From JAHJQZ01 sp963676075 (lineage in GTDB: Bacteria; Pseudomonadota; Alphaproteobacteria; Rhizobiales; Devosiaceae): DNA of 7,877 bases. The stretch is from positions 1 through 7,877 of the forward strand of contig CAXXNZ010000033.1 in assembly GCA_963676075.2 (NCBI GenBank), in the 5' to 3' direction. Position numbers and translations under genes: made by a program. This document shows, piece by piece, positions 1 through 4,971 of the stretch (positions within the stretch are counted from its first letter, which is position 1; each line of letters opens with the position of its first letter). The notes under the pieces are model-generated. The model was not told where the DNA came from. It was given only the letters and a program-made list of their open reading frames with translations, and ran no database searches.

Positions 1-1317
1 AAGGCTCCGGTCGTCGCCAAAGGTCGCCTTATTGCCCATAAAGGTCTGGTTTACCCATTTACCGAGGACCTTGATGACTTCCGACTTTCGATAGGCGGAC
101 AGCGGGCCTGACAGGCACATGACCGAATCGAAGTAAGCCTCCGCCGCCTTTAAAACGCGAAACGCAATGTAATAACGGACAGACTGGGTTTTTGTCAGCC
201 AGTTTGTGTAGGTGTTGGCCACGTCAGTTCGCCCGGAAACACCGGCAACTTTCGGGTCGATAAACGGCTGAACGAGGTTGACGATAGCGTCCGGCTCCAA
301 AAAACTGTCGGAGTCAACAAACACGACAAGGTCACTGCGGGCGTTCAGGATACCGAGCGCCATAGCTTCGCGTTTGCCTTTGTTGGTTTTTTGAAGGAAG
401 ACGCGAATACGCTCCTGCGTGCGAAAACGTTCGTTTTCCATGCAGAGCTGGCTGACGGTCTCCTTGATGACCTCTACGGAATTATCCGTTGAAAAATCGT
501 CGACAATAATCAATTCCATCTTATCGACGGGATAATCTTGGTCGATGCAACTCAGAATCGTACGACGAATCCACTCTTCCTCATTATAACAGGGAATAAT
601 GATCGTTACGGTGGGCGTGAACGCTGGATCGATCGGCACCGGTTTGTAAAATGTGCCGAATAAATAACGCGACAGCAGGAATGTAGCCGCAACGATGCTG
701 TAAAGGTAGAGCCCTTTGTTGAACTGGAAATACAGCACACTTTCGGTGCGCAACATGACGATAAACAGCGAAATACAGAGCAGGAATACCATCGACATGG
801 TAAAAAGATAATTATCCTTCCTGCGCTGGAGGTAACGATAGAGCGGCTCGGCAAATTGGAAGCCGTATTGGTGCTTCTCTTTGTCTACACGCATCGGCAG
901 GGCGCTGATACGATAACGCTTTTCCATCCCCTCGTGCATAAATCCGGATGGGATACTGAACTTCAGACGGCAGCTCTTTGTGTTGAGCGGGATATCCGGA
1001 AAGTCGTCCACGGGAAATTGCAAAAGAATACCCGTTTGGGAAACGTCGATGCTCTCCCCTCGATATTGGCGAGATCCGACATACACTGTTACGGGAAAAC
1101 GAGAAAAATAGCGCTGTCCGGCAAACCGCGCATACTGCGGAAGTGCCTTTTTGCGCTTGATTTCCTCTTTTTGATTCTTTCTTTCTTCGGCAGTGCCGCG
1201 GCGGTCTCGCTTTACTCGAATTTGTTCAGGGTCGGGGACATGCGCAAGCAAACGTCTGTCCGGCTTTGGCCGAAGCAGAACGTCTTCTGTTTGTTTTTTC
1301 TTGCGCTTTAAAAACAT
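1..1317 (-). CDS. PilZ-GT2 processive polysaccharide synthase (partial, C-terminus off window)
   Basis: Reading the minus strand from the ATG at 1317 gives 439 codons with no stop before the window edge. An SD (AAGGA, 1324-1328) lies 6 nt upstream. After a basic N-terminus (res 1-60) comes a PilZ domain, about res 64-158, with the RxxxR motif (R69, R73) and DxSxxG (D91, S93, G96), the known c-di-GMP-binding signature. Two hydrophobic segments follow (about 171-190 and 202-219). A GT2 domain starts at about 236 with TIIIPCYNEEE, then VDD (D273/D274), the DSD metal/UDP-sugar motif (D335-D337), SGPLS (403-407) and GDDRSL (434-439). These are the motifs of NodC/hyaluronan/poly-GlcNAc synthases. 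The expected QxxRW motif and C-terminal membrane helices would lie outside the window. Inferred role: c-di-GMP-activated polymerisation and export of a beta-linked, perhaps amino-sugar, polymer at the cytoplasmic membrane. Sugar specificity cannot be told. It is the last visible gene of the minus-strand cluster. Confidence 0.93.
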   Translation of the reverse strand, partial: MFLKRKKKQTEDVLLRPKPDRRLLAHVPDPEQIRVKRDRRGTAEERKNQKEEIKRKKALPQYARFAGQRYFSRFPVTVYVGSRQYRGESIDVSQTGILLQFPVDDFPDIPLNTKSCRLKFSIPSGFMHEGMEKRYRISALPMRVDKEKHQYGFQFAEPLYRYLQRRKDNYLFTMSMVFLLCISLFIVMLRTESVLYFQFNKGLYLYSIVAATFLLSRYLFGTFYKPVPIDPAFTPTVTIIIPCYNEEEWIRRTILSCIDQDYPVDKMELIIVDDFSTDNSVEVIKETVSQLCMENERFRTQERIRVFLQKTNKGKREAMALGILNARSDLVVFVDSDSFLEPDAIVNLVQPFIDPKVAGVSGRTDVANTYTNWLTKTQSVRYYIAFRVLKAAEAYFDSVMCLSGPLSAYRKSEVIKVLGKWVNQTFMGNKATFGDDRSL

Positions 1318-1375
1318 GACCGGTCCTTATCCTTTCAGGTTGAAACCATGAACTCATGGGGCTGGATCGTGTCGA

Positions 1376-3016
1376 CTAATCTGCCGCTGGAACAGCATGC
1401 GTTCGCAGATAGTGTATCCAGACTTCCACCGCGGACTCATTCAGGTGCAAACCGAGGTTGCTCGAGTCGGAGCAAAGCGTCTCAGGCAGAGCACCGGTAC
1501 TGTCGCGCAGCGCACTGGCGACGTCAATATATGTGTAGCCGTATTCGGCACAAAGTTTTGCCAACGCCAGATCGTAAAGGAAAATATCTTCGTTCGTTGG
1601 AACACTCGTTCGCCCGGCGGTACCGGGCGTGATGGACTGGACGCAGATGTCGACGCCCGGTGTTTTGCTTCGGAGCAGATAGATCAGCGTTCGGTAGTTG
1701 TTGATGAATTCCTCCACGTCATAGTACTGGATATCGTTCATGCCAAGCATGATGTATACGCGTGTAACGTCACCCATGGCGGCGACAGCGTCTTCAACGG
1801 TCATAACGGTGCCGTCATAAGCTGGATGTCGGGAATCGGAACTGATTTGCCACAGCGCGTTGCCGACCCCAAAACCCTGGCTGGTTAAAAACCGGGCGGT
1901 TCCAAAGAAATCAGGATCGCTTTCCCTCTGGACTTCCACATAGGTTTGCAACCTCAGCGATATCGAATCGCCAACAAACACCGCGCCGTCGAAATAGGTA
2001 TCTGGAACCGTGTCCGTAAGAGTTGCGCCTAAGGATTCATCTGTAAGCGGGAGTGTGTAGTTGTCGCTGTTATAGAGCGCGAGCTCGCTTTCACTCAGCG
2101 AATGCACTGCAGTGTCCTGTTGCTTGGTGCGCTCAAGCGATTTCAGAGAAACAACGTCAAATTGTTCCTCCTGCAACGTGTCAAGCAGCCAGGTAAAGAC
2201 GTTGAGTGTATTGCTGTAGGTATCGTCGTCGCTGAACAGGTTTTCGTCTGTCAACGTGGGCTTTTTGTCGATGGCGGGACGTTCGTCCAGCTCACTGCCC
2301 GGATCGCCATATTCGTCGTCATCCAACTCTTGACCGAGCTTGATGGAAATGATGGAGCCGCGCTGAAGCTTGCGAACATAGTTCAGTGCGTTGCCGTAGC
2401 TTGAAAAGCTCCGATGGTTGAGATAGCTTGACGGTTCGACACCGGCTTGCAGGCCGCTTGCGGCGGCTATGCTGAGCAGTTCGTCGGTATATTCGCTGCC
2501 GTTACAGCGAAACAGCGACGGAGTCCGTTCCGCAGCGATTTGAATTGCGTACTGCGTCTTGTAAAACGCCTTGGCGTTCTGCTCCGGCGTGTTGTTTTGC
2601 ATGGCCTTTTCTCCATCGAGACCATAGTTGCCCAGTTCGCAGCCTTGATTGGCGATGTATTTTGCTGCATCAGGATAATCGGACGCATCCACATAACTAA
2701 TGAAAAACACGACCGGCACATCATATTCGACCGCGATATCGGCAAGTGCACGCATGTTTTCTTCGCTTGTAAATCCTTCAAGAATGACGGAGACGACGCG
2801 CTTCGTCGTGTAAACTTGTTCATATAGGTCCGCGGGTTTCATACCGGCATCCGCTTTAGCGACGATCTCTTCAACACGTGTGTCTTCGGTATCCACGCGG
2901 GCAACGGGTGTAACCGGCTGCGCGCAGCCGCTGAATAAAAAAGCAACGAATATCAACAGCGCAATGCTGCGCAACGCAACGGACGCGGATTGAGTTTTTT
3001 GTATGTAACTACGCAA
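1376..3016 (-). CDS. Lipoprotein: degenerate NodB-like deacetylase domain fused to SGNH/GDSL hydrolase
   Basis: I place the start at TTG 3016-3014 because AAGGAAGG (3025-3032) sits 8 nt upstream. An ATG at 3073 gives 19 more residues but has no SD and overlaps the previous gene by 65 nt. Numbering below counts from that ATG (565 aa; subtract 19 for the TTG form). A signal peptide ends in lipobox LFSG-C50. Res ~92-246 have the NodB fold pattern with its catalytic residues replaced: the TFDDG position reads ILEGF (E99, G100), the HxxxH position is Y150/G154, and the LxH His is K245. A linker follows, then an SGNH domain (~364-560): block I GDS with nucleophile S370, block III GMND with N446, block V GLHLNE with H543. 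The usual Asp three residues before this His is Leu; the nearest is D536. Inferred role: extracytoplasmic esterase (e.g. O-deacetylase) acting on the polymer made by the next gene, with the dead NodB part as a binding or scaffold module. Confidence 0.88.
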   Translation of the reverse strand: MRSYIQKTQSASVALRSIALLIFVAFLFSGCAQPVTPVARVDTEDTRVEEIVAKADAGMKPADLYEQVYTTKRVVSVILEGFTSEENMRALADIAVEYDVPVVFFISYVDASDYPDAAKYIANQGCELGNYGLDGEKAMQNNTPEQNAKAFYKTQYAIQIAAERTPSLFRCNGSEYTDELLSIAAASGLQAGVEPSSYLNHRSFSSYGNALNYVRKLQRGSIISIKLGQELDDDEYGDPGSELDERPAIDKKPTLTDENLFSDDDTYSNTLNVFTWLLDTLQEEQFDVVSLKSLERTKQQDTAVHSLSESELALYNSDNYTLPLTDESLGATLTDTVPDTYFDGAVFVGDSISLRLQTYVEVQRESDPDFFGTARFLTSQGFGVGNALWQISSDSRHPAYDGTVMTVEDAVAAMGDVTRVYIMLGMNDIQYYDVEEFINNYRTLIYLLRSKTPGVDICVQSITPGTAGRTSVPTNEDIFLYDLALAKLCAEYGYTYIDVASALRDSTGALPETLCSDSSNLGLHLNESAVEVWIHYLRTHAVPAAD

Positions 3017-3602
3017 TGCTGCTGCCTTCCTTGTTTTCGTCGACCTCTCCGTTGGAGGGACGGTTCGTTTCATTTTGCGTACCGGCGGCGATGCATCCCT
3101 GCGTGTTGTCCGCCAGAAGCAGGGCGTTCATTGCCCGCTCAAGCTGGTCTTCGAGTTCGGCAAACTGCCGCTGCAAATCCTGCCGGAATTGCAGTGCGCT
3201 GTAATAGGCGGAGCGGTTCGCGGCGGTGATGCGCGCATGCCTCTGCTCGGTATCTTTTAGTATGGTGTTGCGCTCCATCTTTGCGCGCTCTACAATATCG
3301 CGCGCCTGCTGGTCCGCAAGGCGCAGGATTGTAGAGGAATCATAGACAGAACGGTCGTGTAAATCCACGCGCTCACGCAGTTGACGGATTTCCTCACGTG
3401 CATAGAGCTCGTATTTGCGGAGCCGCTCAAGTTCATCCCGCTCAGGATCGCTTACGTGTGTCATATCCTGAAGTCTGTTTTGAAGCTGGTCGGCGGACTC
3501 TGAGATGTCGTCCAGTAAATCGTCCACTTCTTTGACGGGATAATACTTGTTTTGTACACAGGTTAAACGAATGTTGGCAATTGCCTCCTTGGTTAAGTCC
3601 AT
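3009..3602 (-). CDS. DivIVA-like coiled-coil protein
   Basis: 197 residues from ATG 3602, with a strong SD AAGGAGG (3609-3615) 6 nt upstream. The N-terminal segment (res 1-45) resembles the DivIVA/GpsB N-terminal domain: a short leader, an aromatic-Pro turn (YYPVKEVDDLLDDI, 20-33) where DivIVA has G-Y-D-x-x-E-V-D-x-F-L-D, then a helix. Long charged heptad-like helices follow (about 33-82 and 90-165), with an ATPase-b/DivIVA-like stretch RDIVERAKMERNTILKD at 101-117. The tail (166-197) is polar and disordered. No membrane segment is visible, so it is cytoplasmic. Known DivIVA proteins bind curved or septal membrane and recruit partners; a role in positioning the EPS machinery is inference only. 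The stop overlaps the TTG start of the lipoprotein gene by 8 nt, suggesting translational coupling. The call rests on pattern similarity, and a generic coiled-coil protein is the alternative. Confidence 0.72.
   Translation of the reverse strand: MDLTKEAIANIRLTCVQNKYYPVKEVDDLLDDISESADQLQNRLQDMTHVSDPERDELERLRKYELYAREEIRQLRERVDLHDRSVYDSSTILRLADQQARDIVERAKMERNTILKDTEQRHARITAANRSAYYSALQFRQDLQRQFAELEDQLERAMNALLLADNTQGCIAAGTQNETNRPSNGEVDENKEGSSIA
3025..3032 (-). promoter_or_regulatory. Shine-Dalgarno site fixing the TTG start at 3016
   Basis: The minus strand reads AAGGAAGG, 8 nt before TTG 3016-3014. It lies inside the last codons of the DivIVA-like gene, so ribosomes finishing that gene could restart on the lipoprotein. 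The alternative ATG 3073 has no such site. Confidence 0.72.
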
Positions 3603-3608
3603 TCATTT

Positions 3609-3615
3609 CCTCCTT
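3609..3615 (-). promoter_or_regulatory. Shine-Dalgarno site for the DivIVA-like gene
   Basis: The minus strand reads AAGGAGG, 6 nt before ATG 3602. A second, out-of-frame ATG at 3606 is too close to the site to compete well. Confidence 0.8.
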
Positions 3616-3662
3616 AGGTGGTTATAAGCGGCTGAACGTACTAATCGTAATCAACAACCGTG

Positions 3663-3690
3663 CCCGACCGGACAAACTGTGCCGGACGGG
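3663..3690 (-). repeat. GC-rich hairpin in the gap between sigma-relic and DivIVA-like genes
   Basis: CCCG-A-CCGG (3663-3671) pairs with CCGG-A-CGGG (3682-3690) across one A/A mismatch. ACA/TGT inside the loop can extend the stem. It begins just past the stop codon of the upstream gene. There is no U-run after it in the direction of transcription, so it is not a standard intrinsic terminator. It may be an RNA stability or processing element tuning downstream expression. The rest of this 96-nt gap holds only the SD. Confidence 0.45.
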
Positions 3691-3698
3691 ATACTAAA

Positions 3699-4589
3699 CT
3701 AAAACAGCGGAAAAATATAAAGGTTGAACCATGCGTATCCGAGGTTCCATTGCGGTAAAACCTCCATACGGATCAATAGCCCGATCGACATCCAAACGAG
3801 AAGAAAGAAGAGGAGAGTGTTAATCACGCGCAGCGAGGCGGATTTCTTTTTCTTCGCAATCTTCGCATCATACATGTAGGCCTGACTGAAATTGGGCTGC
3901 TGGATCGGATCTTCAGCCGTGGCACCCGCGCCAGGAGACGTTTGTTCATTCGCCGATAAAGAGGAATCCGGCGCATGCCGCTTGTTCGGCTCGGGGGTGG
4001 GCGGTTGCGATTTTTCCATGGATGGCGTCCAATAATCGGTATGCTCCGGGTCGAAGACCTGGCGGCTCAATGGTTGGGAAGAATCCTGCTGCTCTTGCGC
4101 ATGTCGGGGACTTGACGTTTCCGGCTCCGCCGGTGCAGGTTCTTCGATTGTTGTTTTTGTAACGACCTCGGCCGCGGCTTCCGGTTCGTCGGAATCATCC
4201 TCCTGAACGGAGACATATTCAGCAACGGGGGGCTTTTTCGGTTGCCGGGCGGATCGGTCTGTATAATACTGAGACGTTGGTTGCGCACGTCCGTCGGGCT
4301 CGAATTTTGAATTTGCAGTGTTGGAACACACGTCGCTTGTTTCGTTCCCGTTGGCATAGAGCAGGTAAACGGCGGACGATAAAAACGGCATACAATTGTC
4401 GGGGCAGGGCGTTGAGGCGTATTTTAAAAATGCATGCTGGAACGCGCCGACGACTAAGTTGTAGGCCTGCTTTTGATTATGCGTCAGGTTGATGGCGATG
4501 TTGTATAATTGGCCCTTGTATTCATCGCAGAATGCTTTTCGTGCCTCCTGTGTATTCAGCAAATAATCACCGCTGTCCTGAAATGTCAA
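3699..4589 (-). CDS. Membrane-anchored protein with degenerate sigma-70 region 2-like N-terminus
   Basis: I choose TTG 4589-4587 as start: GGGAGGTGG (4596-4604) lies just upstream with a 9-nt gap from GGAGG. The ATG at 4610 has no SD and would make this SD coding. Numbering below counts from that ATG (303 aa; subtract 7). Res 24-66 look like ECF sigma region 2 (AF..EYKGQLYNIAINLTHN.......LV..AF..AFLKY), followed by PFLSSAVYLLYANGNE (75-90), which resembles region 2.3/2.4. The acidic residues typical of the DLVQE core are lost (NLVVG), and no region 4 is present. Res ~105-245 are a Pro/Glu/Ser-rich, probably disordered linker. KKKK (253-256) precedes one hydrophobic helix (~263-281) and a short aromatic C-terminal tail, so the bulk should be cytoplasmic. 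Function unknown; it may be a co-opted sigma-2 fold serving as a protein-interaction or signalling module. It is the first gene after the promoter at 4668-4697. The next gene starts 96 nt downstream. Confidence 0.75.
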   Translation of the reverse strand: MTFQDSGDYLLNTQEARKAFCDEYKGQLYNIAINLTHNQKQAYNLVVGAFQHAFLKYASTPCPDNCMPFLSSAVYLLYANGNETSDVCSNTANSKFEPDGRAQPTSQYYTDRSARQPKKPPVAEYVSVQEDDSDEPEAAAEVVTKTTIEEPAPAEPETSSPRHAQEQQDSSQPLSRQVFDPEHTDYWTPSMEKSQPPTPEPNKRHAPDSSLSANEQTSPGAGATAEDPIQQPNFSQAYMYDAKIAKKKKSASLRVINTLLFFLLVWMSIGLLIRMEVLPQWNLGYAWFNLYIFPLF

Positions 4590-4595
4590 GCGTGT

Positions 4596-4604
4596 CCACC
4601 TCCC
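4596..4604 (-). promoter_or_regulatory. Shine-Dalgarno site fixing the TTG start at 4589
   Basis: The minus strand reads GGGAGGTGG here, with GGAGG 9 nt before TTG 4589-4587. It falls inside the extra codons that a start at ATG 4610 would require, which argues that the upstream ATG is not used. Confidence 0.75.
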
Positions 4605-4667
4605 GTCCATACTATTTCGTATACACGAACGATTCCAGCGTCCTTTATGTATATTATCTTACCCTAT

Positions 4668-4697
4668 ATTATAGTAAACGGTACCCATGATTGTCCA
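4668..4697 (-). promoter_or_regulatory. Sigma-A-type promoter for the minus-strand cluster
   Basis: On the minus strand, TGGACA (4697-4692, five of six bases of the -35 consensus) is followed after 18 bp by TATAAT (4673-4668, full -10 consensus). Transcription would begin near 4661, giving a leader of about 70 nt before the TTG start at 4589. Position and strand fit the first gene of the cluster. No experimental support is available. Confidence 0.65.
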
Positions 4698-4737
4698 TCG
4701 TTTTTTAGTAATGCGAACGAAAATGTACGATTCGACA

Positions 4738-4758
4738 CACATCAAAGCAGTTGATGTG
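4738..4758. repeat. Perfect 8-bp inverted repeat between the divergent promoters
   Basis: CACATCAA (4738-4745) and TTGATGTG (4751-4758) are exact reverse complements around a 5-nt centre (AGCAG). It lies about 40 bp upstream of the minus-strand -35 and about 100 bp upstream of the plus-strand -35. It has no T-run on either side, so it is not a terminator. A dimeric regulator site that could act on both promoters is a reasonable inference; chance is possible for a repeat of this size. Confidence 0.4.
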
Positions 4759-4858
4759 CGCAGCAAATGTGCGTATATTAACCCGCCGTCCGTGCCCGTG
4801 AACGTTTGCATGCTGTATCGCAATTTGGACGCGTGGTTAAAAAATGTTGCGAAATCAC

Positions 4859-4887
4859 TTTGCAAAACAAGATTGTTTACGTATAAT
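4859..4887 (+). promoter_or_regulatory. Probable promoter for the triple-NodB gene
   Basis: A full -10 consensus TATAAT occurs at 4882-4887 and again directly after it at 4888-4893. A weak -35 (TTTGCA, 4859-4864) lies 17 bp before the first copy. The leader to TTG 4972 would be about 78 nt. The double -10 makes the exact start uncertain, and the poor -35 suggests either a weak promoter or one needing an activator. Confidence 0.5.
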
Positions 4888-4958
4888 TATAATGTATCTT
4901 TATATCGATAACGGTATGTTTGCTTACATTTATGGATTCTACTATACAAGCGCAACAC

Positions 4959-4964
4959 AGGAGG
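4959..4964 (+). promoter_or_regulatory. Shine-Dalgarno site fixing the TTG start at 4972
   Basis: AGGAGG lies 7 nt before TTG 4972. No ATG or GTG in this frame between here and the membrane helix is similarly placed, so the TTG start is well supported. Confidence 0.85.
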
Positions 4965-4971
4965 CGGCGAT

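Larger units (their letters stand above)
4590..4971. other. Divergent intergenic control region (382 bp)
   Basis: This stretch separates the minus-strand cluster from the plus-strand deacetylase gene. It is AT-rich compared with the genes and holds a promoter for each direction, a perfect 8-bp inverted repeat between them, and the SD sites of both flanking genes. Open frames of 68 and 74 codons run through it on opposite strands but overlap the promoters, lack SDs and show no recognisable protein features. I take it as non-coding control DNA. Confidence 0.7.

Noticed and set aside
856..1311. Open frame of 151 codons on the plus strand
   Set aside because: It lies opposite the PilZ-coding part of the synthase, has no SD and no recognisable domain. 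The minus strand reads through with clear PilZ motifs.
1397..2827. Several plus-strand open frames (1397-1888, 2102-2404, 2447-2827)
   Set aside because: They are antisense to the lipoprotein gene, whose frame shows a lipobox and SGNH blocks; their translations show no domain pattern.
3603..3660. Possible internal promoter before the DivIVA-like gene (TATAAC-like -10)
   Set aside because: No acceptable -35 is found at 16-18 bp; a TTGATT lies 22 bp away, too far.
4067..4357. A 96-codon minus-strand frame inside the sigma-relic gene
   Set aside because: It is a shifted frame of the low-complexity Pro/Glu linker, without an SD or domain features.
4659..4911. Two small open frames (68 codons minus, 74 codons plus) in the divergent intergenic region
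   Set aside because: They overlap the -10/-35 elements and the inverted repeat, have no SD, and look like chance frames in AT-rich DNA.
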